A stretch of DNA of 64,000 bases from Volutella citrinella (Eukaryota > Ascomycota > Sordariomycetes > Hypocreales > Nectriaceae): NCBI GenBank assembly GCA_034401135.1, contig JAWZSP010000008.1, forward strand, positions 1,922,001-1,986,000, written 5' to 3'. A program made the position numbers and the translations under genes. Within the stretch, counting starts at the first letter, position 1; each line of letters starts with the position of its first letter. The notes under the pieces were generated by a model. It made no database searches. It saw only the letters and a list, made by a program, of their open reading frames with translations, and had not been told where the DNA came from. This document shows positions 34,060-45,688 of this stretch, in pieces.

Positions 34060-36778
34060 CTACTGGGCTTTCTTCTCCGTGTTCTCCTTCTCCAATAGGA
34101 CCCCAAGGTGCTGCAGGTCCTCCCTCGCGCGGGGATCCCTCTCAAAGATGGCTCGGATGATCTCCCACTCACGCCGCGACATCTGGTATGCCTGCGGGAG
34201 GAGGAACTGCACCGTAGGCATGCTGATGAGGGCGCCGAGGACTTCTTGTGCAATGGCCTGGCCGGCCTGCTGTGCCTGGAACCTCTGAGCTTCCGACATC
34301 TGACTGGACTGCGGCACGGCTGGTGGTTGTGGTGGTTGGCTCGGGGCTGGCGGCCGCGTGTGCGGAGGCTGTGGGATCGGCACCGGGGTCATCGAATGCA
34401 CATGGCCGAGAGGAGCGTGGGCCGGGGGGAACTGGCCCTGGGGTGCCTGCGGCGTGGCAGGCGAGAAGGACGGCCCCGTGGTCGACGTTGAGTTGCTTCG
34501 CTGTCCGTGGCCCGTTGGCGTCATGGAGCCGACGGGAGCATCTGCAGGAGTGGCGCTGGCATCCTGCATCTGCTTGAGGTTGCTTGGGTCGTTTCGGTAG
34601 ACAAAGACGGCCAGGAGCATTGGCTCGGTCCTAGTCTTGGGGATCTTGTTGTCAATGAGGTTGAGCATGAACTCGGGGTAGTTGCCGTCTCCAGGCGGGA
34701 CCGGCACAAGGTAAGTGTCTCGCACATTGCCTGCCGCCTTGTCGCCAACCACTCCGTACCGCTTCTTACTGACGAAGTAATCGACCAGGGCCTTGAACTC
34801 GGCGTGGGCGGCGGGAGCCACAGGGGATATGTCGACGACGATGATATCCGTGAGGATGCTGTAGCGGAGGCCGCAGAGATACTCAATGGCGCTCTGTTCT
34901 GGGATGCGGCCAGCCACAGTCATTCGCTTGGGGATCAGATTCGACCACGGGCCAACAGCCGAGAAGTTTGCGCCGCCGATGTGCTTGGCTGTTGCTGGGA
35001 AGTCGGCGATGGAGCTCATCGCCAGCGAGCCTCGCCATACCACGTCCGGATCCTGCGTCTCCTCGGTCGGGGAGTAAGGCGGCGAGTCGTTGTCTTCCTG
35101 GAGCATACGATCGACATCGGCATCGACCCCAGGCCCGTTGGACTGGTTCACGGGGCCCGAGAAGCGCCGCGTCTGCCCCACGGTCGGAGACTTGACGCTG
35201 GAGAAGACCTTGGTGATGTCGAAATTGGGGTTGCTGGGCGAGCGCTGCGCCGGATGAGATGCCAAATCCACCTGCTCGCCCGATGCCGGCTCGTCCTTGA
35301 CGGGCTGGGCTGCACGTCGGTGCTGGCCACCAGGAATGGCTCGAGGTGTCTCATTGGTCACGAAGCTCTCGTCCTCGACCACTTCCTCCCCCTTGTGTGT
35401 GCGGCGCACGCGGGGTCCAGTCTCGGACGTGTATAGAATAGACTGCTTTTCTGCCTTGGCCTTCATCTCGGCCGTCTGTCTCTGCATTTCAGAGGATGCC
35501 AGCTGCTCAGATGTCATGACGGCCAACGTGGAAGGGGATACCGTCCCGCCCACTAGGCCGTGGCACAGCTCTGGATTGTTCTTCAAGTTGAAGCTCAGCG
35601 TCTTGATCTGCTGATTGTATTCCTTTTGGCCCTTGGTTGTGGGGTGAGTGTCAAACACGGCCCGCTCAATCTGAAGGGCGTAGGCTTCTGCCATGCTCTC
35701 CACGGTGCTGCCTTCGTCGAGCTCGAAATCCCCGTTCTTCTGCATCGCCGTCAGGACATGGCTGATGGACTTGATCAAAACCTTGGCTGGGCCCGTCCGG
35801 GTACTGGGCAGCTCAGACACGGACTTGGCCAGGTTCGGGGGTGGCGTATAAGCGACAGGCACAGGTGCTGCCTCGTTTTCGGACACGCGGCGAAGCTTAG
35901 CTGTCTGTGAGCACAAGAGAGATTCTGTTAGTATACCTGGAGGGAGTCTTGGGTCTCGTAAGAGTAGTAGTTGCGGCGATGGGAGTCTTACCTTGCCATC
36001 GGGATCTTGTGATTCATCACGAGCCTTACGCTTGCCCGGCTTAGCGGCTTCCTTCTTTTCCTTTGCCGCATCTGGGGCTGGAGAGGGCTTGGGTTTTGGA
36101 CCGGATGACTTATCCAAGTCTTCCTTTGAGTCGCTATTTCGTTTGCCCTTGCCCCTCCGGCCGCCTTTTCGCTTCTTCTTTTCCGACTCTTCCTCATGTG
36201 CCTTCCGCCGTGCCTCCCATGGTTTCTCTCCTTTGGCGATTCCGTCTAGAAGTTCCTTGTGGTCCTCTGGTCGACATTGCTCGCACCAGTAGTGGTCGGG
36301 TATCTCATCGTCGTAAGAGCTCACGCCCACACAGACGTTGTGCTGCCAGGCGCCACAGGTTTCGCATGCGATCCAAGCCTCGCCCGAGTCTTCGTCCTGC
36401 TCGGTTGCGCCGCACACGCATCGGATGATCTCGTCCTCTTGGTCGTCATCCTGTTCTTGCTCCTGCTCTTGTTCCTGCTCTTTGCCTTGCGGTTGCTCTT
36501 GATCAGGTGTCTGCTCCTGTTCCCTGGCCTTCTTGGTCTTCTTGGTCTGTCGGCGCTTCGGAGCAGCGGTCGATTCTAGCTCGTCGAATGACTTCGTGTG
36601 CTGGCCCTTGGTGGCACGCACCGAGCGGCGCGGTTCGGCTTCGCCTGTAGATGAATGCATTAGTTGTGTCTCTGGTCACTTGGGTCCCACGCTTCGTCTT
36701 GTCCGAGGGCGTGATGCACCGTCCCGTTTTCAACACAAGGGGTTTCCGGCGTTTCGACAGTTAATGCTTACCGGACAT
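34060..36778 (-). CDS. BYE1: Bye1-type transcription regulator (PHD, TFIIS central, SPOC domains)
   Basis: Chromatin-linked RNA polymerase II factor: the PHD reads histone H3 methyl-lysine and the TFIIS-like domain binds polymerase. Exons are 36778-36772 (only 7 nt), 36644-35992 and 35904-34060 (introns 127 and 87 nt), giving 834 residues. I chose this start because ATGTCCG plus GTAAGC joins an ACAG acceptor to read MSGEAEPRRSVRATKGQHTK. The alternative ATG at 36660 lies inside what looks like the intron. An acidic/Gln repeat (EQEQ...) precedes the PHD at about 78-128 (IIRCVCGATEQ, ACETCGAWQHNVC, HYWCEQC). The TFIIS central domain is at about 255-375 and the SPOC domain at about 525-685 (VVWRGSLAMSSIADFPATAK, IPKRMTVAGRIPEQSAIEYL). 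A Pro/Gln-rich low-complexity stretch follows. The 87-nt intron is a multiple of three and open, so retention would still code. Confidence 0.9.
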
Positions 36779-37991
36779 TGGGGATTGTGCGTTGGATGAA
36801 TCGAAAGCAGAGGGGGGCACAAGCCTCGCGCTTGTGTAGGTGTAGAGGCGAGAATCGCGGCTTGGAGGCGGTACAGTTGGGAATGGTCTACTGTTGCGGA
36901 GAAGCGGGGGGCCGGCTTGCGCAGACAGACATTCAAGGTATTACGTGGTAGACAACTAAGATCACGACTAATCACGGTGTGAAACCTCCTCCTTCAAGAT
37001 GCCTGCAGGTGATGCTATTCACTTTGGTGGCCACGCGCGCTGCGATGCAACCCGATGCGATGAATGCAACTGGTAGACGTATGGAGCTCTGTTGAAGCTC
37101 CGTGATGGCACGCCGGCGGTGGATTAAACCCCGTGCGATGCACCTCTAGACCTGCGCAAGTTTGGAGGCCCGACGAGTGATGCCTGTTACGGCGCAACGT
37201 GTGTAGCCGAGTTATCGAGGGGAAACGGATGGTCTGGCAGCCGTCGCGTAAAGTTGAGGCGGGGCTGAACGGTTCAGGCCCAAATAATTGCCTGCGACTC
37301 GCTGCGCAGCACTAATCGCACAGTCGTGAGGCCAAAGAGGGCCGAAAATAAAAAAAGATGTCGAGGGCGGTGTTGATGCGAGATGTAGGTTTCTGGCGAG
37401 GGAGGCGAAAGCTTGGACGATTTAGTGGACCGGGGGGGGGTTTGAAAACCTCGGAATCAATCAGTCATTCAGTCAGCATGCCATTAGATTCTAAGGAAAT
37501 GGCGACTGCCGATTGTTGGTACGCAGTCTATGCCTGATTAGGAAATGGCGGGGAGCCGCTTGAACTGTTTAGGCAGTATTCGGGATCCCATTGTGAAATA
37601 GCGAAGACTACGTATTGCTCTAACTATATTGGGAGCATTCTTCTAGCTGTGGAAGGTGCTGGAGGCCGCAGACACGTGCTAGCTTTGCTCATAGAGGGTG
37701 TCAGGCGTTCCGATTGTGAGCAGCCGATTGTGTTGGCCTCAGGTATCTATTCTTTGAGAGCTCACCTAGGCAAGGCAAGGCGGCGTCTGTGAGCTAACGC
37801 GGCAGAGCGTGCCTGGAGAGAGCTCCGCCAACTGCTGAACAAACATCCGCCGCCGCTTAGATCTACATCACCCTCATCGACCCCGTCACCCCCCCGCAAA
37901 GCAACCACCTTCTCTCACCGACATCGCAGCCCTCCGCATCTAGCCGGGACTACATTTCTCTCCAGATACCCCTCGTCCGAACGCCTCGACC
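36779..37991. promoter_or_regulatory. Divergent promoter region, BYE1 / PRE9
   Basis: A 1.2-kb space between divergent genes. It has a G run at about 37431-37441 and a CT-rich leader at about 37850-37990 before the proteasome gene. No ORF of interest. Confidence 0.5.
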
Positions 37992-39034
37992 ATGTCTCGT
38001 CGCTACGATTCCCGGGTGCGTCCACCTTGCGAAGCCTAGCTCCCAGTCCGACATCCCCAGCTAACCTAGGATTCTAGACGACCATCTTCTCACCAGAGGG
38101 CCGCCTGTACCAGGTTGAATATGCGCTGGAAGCTATCTCCCACGCTGGTACTGCCATTGGCATCCTTGCCAAGGACGGCATCGTCTTGGCTGCTGAGCGG
38201 AAGGTGACTTCCAAGCTTCTAGAGCAGGACACTTCTGCTGAGAAGCTCTACATCCTCAACGAGTGCGCCACGCCCATCGCCCTTGTGCGTGCCCATACCA
38301 CCGCCGAGCGATACTGACGGATATGCCTTCTAGCAACATGATCTGCGCTGTCGCAGGCATGACCGCTGACGCCAACATTCTCATCAACTACGCCCGCCAA
38401 GCAGCTCAACGATACCTCTTGACCTACAACGAAGATATTCCTTGCGAGCAACTTGTCCGTCGGCTCTGCGATTTGAAGCAAGGCTACACTCAGCACGGTG
38501 GTCTCCGGCCTTTTGGCGTGTCCTTCATCTATGCCGGCTGGGATCCCCGACGGCAGTTCCAGCTTTACCTCAGCAACCCCTCTGGAAACTACGGCGGATG
38601 GAAGGCAACCAGTGCGGGTGCCAACAATGCTAGCGCCCAGAGCTTGTTGAAGCAAGATTACAAGGAGGACTGCACACTTGAGGAGGCTTGTGGCATGGCG
38701 GTCAAGGTCCTGAGCAAGACGATGGACTCAACCAAGCTGAGCAGCGAGAAGAGTAAGTCTACCACAGGCCCATGCATTCATTCACATTGAGCGGCACAAG
38801 GATCATGCACAATGAAATCTTGATGCGCTCCTGCAATTCGTATTCCTCAAAGCGGTCGTTCGCCCACACTATATCGAAGAATGATGGCTGACAATGTTTC
38901 TCACAGTCGAGTTTGCGACGGTGGGCCAAACCGAGGATGGCAAGATCTACCATCGACTCTGGAGTGCCGACGAGATCACGGCGTTATTGAAGGAGCATGA
39001 TCTGGCCAAGAATGAGGAAACTGAGGAGAAGTGA
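37992..39034 (+). CDS. PRE9: 20S proteasome subunit alpha type-4 (Pre9/alpha3)
   Basis: Structural alpha-ring subunit of the 20S proteasome that forms part of the gate; in yeast it is Pre9. Exons are 37992-38015, 38078-38262, 38334-38752 and 38907-39034 (introns 62, 71 and 154 nt), giving 251 residues. It reads MSRRYDSR joined to [20 protein letters not shown], the alpha-type signature, then [20 protein letters not shown]. The second junction uses a weak GTGCGC donor. It yields [20 protein letters not shown], as expected for this subunit, and a longer exon would break the motif. The end is an acidic Lys/Glu tail ([12 protein letters not shown]). As an alpha subunit it lacks the catalytic Thr. 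PSMA4 type is clear from [20 protein letters not shown]. Confidence 0.96.
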
Positions 39035-39224
39035 AGAGTTAGATCTATGATAGATGGTGGGCGGGGTGGGCGTTTTTATCGACATTGCCCCTGTAACAAT
39101 AATAGTGTGGAACAAGCCACAAGGCCCGGCGTGAGGTAAACCATTATACAAGAAGTCATTGAACGCTGCAGGGAACCGCCAAAAACGCGACGGCCCGTCT
39201 CATATACATGCCTAGTTACAGTCA

Positions 39225-40341
39225 TCAGCGGCGTACCTCTCGTATTTCGTCCATCTCTAATCCTACATCTGTAACAGCTCGGCCTTGTTCCTCGTCCGTG
39301 ATGCGCTGCCAGCCTGGCTGCGTGTCAACACCTGGCCGTGGGTACGGCTCGTCGCATTGGGGACTGGACAAGCGTGGCCAATGTCTCCTGTAGCTCCAGT
39401 ACGCCACGGACATGCCCAGAGCCGAGCCAACGCAGACATCGTAGACATCATGGCGGTAATCCTCGCACCGAGAAATAGCAATCATGGCGGCCCCAATCAG
39501 CGGCAGCAGACACAACAGGGAGCGGCTGAGGTCACGGCCACCTGCCGAGTAGCGGAACACATGCAGCTGGCCAGCAAGGAACAGGCTCAAGTAACCCAGT
39601 CCCGCGAAGGAGAAGGACGAATGGCCCGAGGGAAACGATCGCCAACCATCCTGGAGTGTGTGGCCATTGGGAGCTGTGCAAACTTCAATGTTGACGAGCT
39701 TGTTGGCCGCGGTCTCTATCGCAGGCTTGCATCGGTCGAGCAGATCAGGACGAGGGCGGCCCACAGCATTCTTTACAATGTCTGTGAGGAAGGTCGTGAG
39801 AACTATAGAGATGAAGAACGACAGGTATGTAACTTCGTGCTTGGTTGCCGGGGAGCGCGCGACGATGTTGTATGCGATCAAGACACCCAATGGGATGAAC
39901 ATGGCGTAGACGAAGTTCATGGCTATTGGAGCATTGTAAGCCGAGGCTGAAATAATCACATCGAGGATATCGGGTAGAATGCTACGCACTGACGGGTACG
40001 CGCTCATGTTCCGCGTGAGGATACGAGATGCGAAGGTCGTTGATGAAGAACATGCGGTGGAAGGGGGTAACGAAGAGGACCATCTGCCCATCGTCAGTCA
40101 GTTGGCGGAGATGCAGTGTCAGTGCCATGGCATAGTTACCAGAATCCACCCAGCTAGCAGCACCACGAAGCCAACATAATCTGGCGCATGTGTTGTCTAG
40201 GTCCATGTTAACCCCAAGGGCCTTTCCATTCAGGAGTCATGAGTCTTTGAGGGTTGCAGGGCCGGAGCTAGCTACCTTCCAGGACCGCCGGAGGAACGAG
40301 ATGGGCCCTCCGGCCGCAGCGATGCTCTGCGCGGGCGCCAT
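39225..40341 (-). CDS. PAP2-family lipid phosphatase (DPP1/LPP1 type)
   Basis: Predicted integral-membrane phosphatase for diacylglycerol pyrophosphate, phosphatidate or related lipids, in vacuolar or Golgi membranes. Exons are 40341-40276, 40196-40140, 40083-39990 and 39922-39225 (introns 79, 56 and 67 nt), giving 304 residues. The joined N-terminus reads MAPAQSIAAAGGPISFLRRS, then DYVGFVVLLAGWILMVLFVT (first membrane segment) and RISYPHAEHERVPVTMNFVY. The three PAP2 phosphatase motifs are intact: KNAVGRPRP, FPSGHSSFSFAG and SRCEDYRHDVYD. Several hydrophobic segments separate them, as in six-pass Dpp1. The third intron uses a GTGCGT donor; without it the YPHAE frame hits a stop. The start codon is 418 bp from that of the divergent WW/FF gene. 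Exact substrate preference cannot be read from sequence. Confidence 0.93.
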
Positions 40342-40759
40342 GGCTGCGATCAGATGTCAAATGGGCGACGAGCTCGAGGATCCGCCAGGCATTGGGCGCC
40401 GGGAGCGGTAGTGGAAGTGGAAGTGGGAGTGGCGAGACGACTGTGATGGGTCGTGTGCTCGCTCATGATGAAGCTTCGGGGGGGCCAGCGGGCAGTTATT
40501 GCCGTTAGCAAGGGAATTCGCGTGTGGCACTGCCTGTAATACACCGAAGCCAGCGCTGTTAGTAATCCCGGCACCTTGCTGGTCCAAGCTCCATCCATTG
40601 CCAAACTTCAAAGTGGGGATTCTTGAGAATTGGGTAGGTCCAGCAGGCAGGCAGAGAGGTAGCGCTCTTGCTGCAAGCCCGCAACACCCGTCGCCTACCT
40701 ACCTATTCCCGACATCATCTCAATCTCTCGCTCCAGCCATTGCCTTGGCGACTGCAGCG
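40342..40759. promoter_or_regulatory. Short bidirectional promoter, PAP2 phosphatase / WW-FF gene
   Basis: The 418 bp between divergent start codons must hold both promoters. The end next to the + strand gene is CT-rich (about 40690-40740). Confidence 0.6.
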
Positions 40760-42448
40760 ATGCTCAAGTCTACGCACAAGCCCTCTGCGGCGTCTGTTGC
40801 GCCGCTCCCGCCGGGCTGGAGCGAACACACGGCGCCGACCGGCCACACATACTATTACCATGCCGAGACCAAGGAATCAACATACAGACGTCCCGGAGCC
40901 GAGCCCGCGCCGACACCCTCTCACGTCAACTCCCCGTATACCCCTTATGGCGTCGGCTCACTCGCAGACCCCAATGTGGCGAACGCGTACATGGCGCAGC
41001 TCAACCTAGCCAGCCAACAAACTCGACCACAAAGACCCGGGGCTGGAGGCTCTCGGGGGGGTTACGAAGGTAGGCCTCGTCCTCAGCCGATCGATAAACC
41101 GAGGAGGAAGGAGGCCATACCCGGGCATGAACCATGGATACTCGTGTACACCAAGTATTCGCGACGTTTCGTTTACAATCCGGTCAAGAACACGAGCTAC
41201 TGGCGCATTCCTGAAAAGTTGATGCCTGGTATTCTGGAACTTGACAAAGCTCGAATACTTGGAAAGACGGCAAAGGGGAATCGGGAGACGGAAGAGAGCG
41301 TCGGTCCCCAGCGCAAACCCGAGCCCAAGCCCGATGCGAGCACGAACGACCTGGAGGACGACAGTGAATATGAGGAGGTCGAGGTGACTGATGACGAAGA
41401 CGCAGAAGGCGGTGATGATGTTGATGCGCAACACCAATCGAAGCGGCAGAGACTCGAACAGGACGAGCCAGAGGAGTCAGGGCCCGTTGAGTTTACGGAA
41501 GAGGACATCGCCATGCAGCTCCAGGCTATGGGAGAGGCTTATGGGTTGGACCCGGGCGAGTACGACGACGGAAATGCAGACGAATGGCCCGAGGGAGCAG
41601 AAGGCGTTGCTCTTTCCGACGATGACGCCAAATATCTATTCAGGGACCTCTTGACTGACCTCAATGTGAATCCCTACAGCCCCTGGGAGAAGCTCTTGGA
41701 GGATGGAAAGATCGTCGAGGATCTACGGTATACTGCTCTGAATACGACCAAGGCACGCAAAGAATGCTGGGACGAGTGGTCACGCGAAAGGATCGCGCAA
41801 TTGAAAGAGCAGAGGGCGAAGCAAGAAAAGAAGGACCCGCGCGTCGCGTATATGGCGTTGCTTCAGGAGAAAGCGACACCGAAACTATACTGGCCCGAAT
41901 TTGAGAGGAAGTTCAAAAAGGAAGCCTCCATGAAAGGCCTCAACCTGTCTGACAAGGACCGGGAAAAGGCATACAGAGAGCACATCAACCGCCTCAAAAT
42001 GCCACAGGCATCCTTGAAGACGGATCTTACGGCGTTGTTGAAGGCTCAACCGAACCACGTACTCCATAACAAGTCGCTTCCCACTGCATTACCGACTCAA
42101 ATCCTCACCGACATTCGCTACATCTCCCTGAAACCCGAGGTTCGCGACCCTTTGGTCGAGGCTTACATCGGCACTCTGCCCCCACCCCCAACAGATCCGC
42201 TGGCAGCGCAGGACGATGAGGATGCGAAGAAGGAGCGCGAGGCACGGGAGAAGCGGGAGAAGGCCCTACAGGAGAGGAACCGTGTGGTGGAGGAGCAGCG
42301 GCGGAGGCGAGATCGCGAAGTTGCCGTCAGCAAGGCTCGTCTGAGAGAAGGCGAGAGGGAGATTGAAATAGCAATGAGGGTTGGAAAGAAAGGGCTGCAA
42401 AGCCAACTCGCTAGCATGCAAAGCGATACGAAGCCAACTGATGAATAA
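40760..42448 (+). CDS. WW/FF-domain protein, splicing or transcription-coupling factor (TCERG1/Dre4-like)
   Basis: Likely nuclear protein joining RNA polymerase II C-terminal domain or splicing factors to early spliceosomes. Single exon of 562 residues with the start at ATG 40760; earlier in-frame codons lack an ATG. The WW domain is at about 16-47 (LPPGWSEHTAPTGHTYYYHA, with the two conserved aromatic positions). A second WW-like segment lies at about 123-155 (WILVYTKYSRRFVYN, TSYWRIP). An acidic linker (EEVEVTDDEDAEGGDD) precedes FF domains: DAKYLFRDLLTDLNVNPYSP onward (about 290-345), then YMALLQEKATPKLYWPEFER (about 362-415). The C-terminal third is a highly charged Arg/Glu helix. The order WW, acidic, FF, charged helix fits the CA150/Dre4 group; Prp40 has two tandem WWs and more FF repeats. 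Confidence 0.85.
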   Translation: MLKSTHKPSAASVAPLPPGWSEHTAPTGHTYYYHAETKESTYRRPGAEPAPTPSHVNSPYTPYGVGSLADPNVANAYMAQLNLASQQTRPQRPGAGGSRGGYEGRPRPQPIDKPRRKEAIPGHEPWILVYTKYSRRFVYNPVKNTSYWRIPEKLMPGILELDKARILGKTAKGNRETEESVGPQRKPEPKPDASTNDLEDDSEYEEVEVTDDEDAEGGDDVDAQHQSKRQRLEQDEPEESGPVEFTEEDIAMQLQAMGEAYGLDPGEYDDGNADEWPEGAEGVALSDDDAKYLFRDLLTDLNVNPYSPWEKLLEDGKIVEDLRYTALNTTKARKECWDEWSRERIAQLKEQRAKQEKKDPRVAYMALLQEKATPKLYWPEFERKFKKEASMKGLNLSDKDREKAYREHINRLKMPQASLKTDLTALLKAQPNHVLHNKSLPTALPTQILTDIRYISLKPEVRDPLVEAYIGTLPPPPTDPLAAQDDEDAKKEREAREKREKALQERNRVVEEQRRRRDREVAVSKARLREGEREIEIAMRVGKKGLQSQLASMQSDTKPTDE

Positions 42449-42567
42449 AGCATGAAAATGATGGCTGATAATGATAGATTTCCCGCGCTGCCTCGGGGCA
42501 CACCCCGATCTAGTCCTTCTGGGGAGATGTTCTGGGCGGCTGCTCTGTCCACATTCTCCCTCCTCCT

Positions 42568-44352
42568 TTATAGTCCATACGTGAATGTCAACTTCTTGTC
42601 CGCGTAGCGTCGGGTGTCCAGCCTTTCGCTTTCAATTTCTGCCTCCGTCATCGTCGCCAACCGCTGCGCCTTCTTCTTATTGACCGCAGCTAAAGCGAAC
42701 CGGTAGCCTATGTACCCAATAAATGCAAAAACGAGGATGCCGATTGTCGCATAAAACGGGACGTGATAGTCGGGGTTGAACTTGTGGCGGTACAATTGTG
42801 CCGCAATTATGCCTCCTAGGTTGCCGAACCCGTTTACTCCCAAGACCAAGGATCGCTTGCCTGGCTCGGGAGTGTTGCCACTCAGCCAGGCGACCGTCAA
42901 GGGCGCCGAAACGTAGATGCCGGAGAGCAGGATGCAGAGCCCGACGTACTGGCCAGTGCTCGAGGTCAAAGTCACAGCAAGTACGAGACCCAAGATGGAA
43001 ACGAGTATTCCAGCAGCAATGTGGTAGCCACGTTCCCGGTGGTGGTCAGAGCTGAAGGCAAATGCGTAGAGGCCCATGGCACCGCAAACAAAAGGAGGCA
43101 CTGTCATCTTATGGCGAGTTAGCACAACGCGAGTCGTGTGGAATCTTGGACCCAGGGTAACTCACTAAATTGGCCAGGATGGATTCAAATCCAAGCCCCT
43201 GAACCACCAACGGAAGGAAGATGGAAAAGGCGCCGCTCGGCACACTGGCACATATGTTGAGCACGAGGACCGACCACAGCTTCCAATCCTTCAACGTTTC
43301 GACAACGTCTCGCCGACTCAGGCGCTCCTTTTCCCTGCCATCTTCGCTATACTCGTGCTCGACAAATGCAGCAGTGTCCGCCTTCATTCGCTCCACCGCA
43401 AACTTGCGTTCGCTAGGAGTCAGAAACCAAGCGGAGCCGGGGCAGTTGGGTAACCAGACCCAGCCGACCAGCGCGAGTACGCACGTCAGCGACCCCTCGA
43501 TGATGAAGAGGTACTGCCAGTTCTTCAGAGGGCCCCTTTCGAGATGGAAAACGGCATATGCTGGATTGTATTCGTGTCAGTGACCGTTTCCCCAGACGCT
43601 GCCTTTTGTAGAAGGTGGGAGGTAAGACGCACAGATGCAACCAGAAAAGGCGCCGGCGACAGCATACTGCCCGTAAAACAGGGCCAGCCGTACACCAAGG
43701 TCGTATCTCGTGTAGAAAAATGAGAGGTATGCGACAGCAGTGGGGTAGAAGCCGGCTTCAAACACCCCGATGAGGAGACGAGTGCCAATGAGTGCCCCTA
43801 TGGTAGGTTAGAACAGACAAGATGATGGTTAAAAGGGGCTCGTCATACCGCGGCCCTTGATGTAAGCTTGAACAATGGTCACGATGCCCCAGGAAAACTA
43901 CAATGCACGTTAGAGACCAGATTTGCATACGGCTTCCGGAGGTTCGTTGGACAGTACCATCATGATGGGAATCCAGTGCCTTGCTCCCACGTATCTGCCA
44001 ACGGCGGCCGAAAAGGGCTGCAGAACGACGAACGTGACGAAGAAGAGCGACACTGCTTCATTCAAGTCGTCGGGATGCGCCCCAATGTCCGCAGTGAAGC
44101 CTAGTTTATTTCAGCCTTGTTCCCTTCCGGTGCTCCTAGAATCGCAGTCGCACCTTGCGTTTCGGCATTGCCTACATTGCCGCGATCGAGCCCGTTGAAT
44201 AAGTAAAGTATCGACAACAAAGGGAGCAAAGCGAAGTCTAGTTTTCGGTTGATCGTTCGGTTCGTCGGTTTCGTCTCCATCGGCGCCGCCGGACTTGCGT
44301 GATGCGACGGTTTCGCGTCGACGTTTTGATGTCCCTGCTGATTGTTGGCCAT
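42568..44352 (-). CDS. MFS permease, DAL5/TNA1 (anion:cation symporter) family
   Basis: Plasma-membrane importer of the ACS family, whose members carry allantoate, nicotinate, pantothenate or related anions. Exons are 44352-44154, 44100-43958, 43897-43849, 43797-43633, 43560-43166 and 43107-42568 (introns 51-72 nt), giving 496 residues. The family start is clear: RKLDFALLPLLSILYLFNGL, DRGNVGNAETQG, then GARHWIPIMM, FSWGIVTIVQAYIKGRGALI, GTRLLIGVFEAGFYPTAVAY and FYTRYDLGVRLALFYGQYAV. These are the first six membrane segments. The central loop (SERKFAVERMKADT..., GREKERLSRRDVVETLKDWK) and the second six segments follow. It ends KKLTFTYGL. All junctions keep frame and restore known motifs. The substrate cannot be assigned; the 119-bp gap to the WW/FF stop codon is convergent. 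Confidence 0.93.
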
Positions 44353-45688
44353 GGTGTTGGGGAGATTGCTTCTCTGTCGATGTTGTAGGCGGCGGCTTGC
44401 TGAAAACTAAGAGGCAAATGGTTGGTTGAAAACCATGGATTCTCGAGTGTAAATGGCTTCTAGCACGGTCTAGGTTGTCGATCAAGGCCTCTTTTGTACC
44501 CCTTTCACGAAACGAAACGAAACGTCAAAGGGTCGAGTAGGGCTCCCTGTTGCCATGCCCCGTATCCTGTTTCCCAAACACTTGTGGTAGGGGCGTATTT
44601 CGGCTTGTCGCATTGCTGGTAAGCGGCCTATACAACGGTCCGATCAAGACGCCATGTGTCGGTGACACATGAACCGAGTTGAGGGGCCCATCGGGGACTG
44701 GCAAGGGATTTATGACCAGCTGGAGCTCCTACGCGGACACGCCTGGCACCATCCGAAGTTTCAACCCAGGGACAAGTGGAGTGAAGGCGGCGTGGAGAAA
44801 GGCCGTTGACAAGGCTTAAGTCGGACCTCCCAAACCCCTGGGTCCGGTTCATGCCCCCACACCCCGTCTAGGCATGACTCGATGAGCTTGGAGTGAGGCG
44901 GATTCTCGGTTTCTGCGTTTCGCCTTGGCCCCAACTAGCGGGCTTCCAGTTAGCACAGTAGGGTCATTCGAATAGCGCAAGCATATAATAAGCACAGCAT
45001 TGCACACTCCACTTCACTTGACAGGTGAACAGGGTCATTGATCCTTCGGTGCCTTGGCTTGAGCGCGATAACCACGGGCTTTACGGCTAGAAAAGGTTGT
45101 ACCGCCCGAAGTCCACAATGCTCGGATTGCTCAGTCAGCCCGTCGGCACGAGGCGGTTGCAGATCCGGGATGCCTTCCTCAGCCTGGCTGGAAACTCAGT
45201 CACGCTCGTTGCTTGGACTGCCGGGTCTCAGATACGGCGCCGGCCTCAGGGATCGGCTGAAAGCTAGCTACATTATCCTCCAATGGTCATTAAACAGGGC
45301 AATTGCGGATGAAGCTCGGCCCTACGAGGTGGGCCATGCGTTCCAAGCTCTGAAGGGTGGTTCTAGAACTGTGTTAGTCTGATTGCTTGTGGCCGTTGCG
45401 GTTGAGCTAAACTGAGCGCTAAACAAGCTCGCTCAGCCTGGTCGTGTGTTGCATGTCACAAGGCTACCGTAGCACTGGACTCAAAACAAGGCGGTAAATT
45501 AAACTTGCTTCCGCATCCCTCCAGCGAGTTGAACGTCTGCCGAGATGCGGTCGGCGATGGAGTTGTGTGTTCCGCCGCGAATCAGTTAAAAGGACCCTTG
45601 TCAATAAGAGAGGTTGTTGCATGTCATTGTCATGCCATGGATGCGCTAGACATGAATACGGTGCCCAGGGCGAGTCGTGACTCGATTG
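44353..45688. other. Intergenic region upstream of the MFS permease
   Basis: Promoter of the permease gene near 44353-44600, including a short ACGAAACGAAACGAAACG repeat at about 44509-44524. The rest shows only short unbiased frames. Confidence 0.45.
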
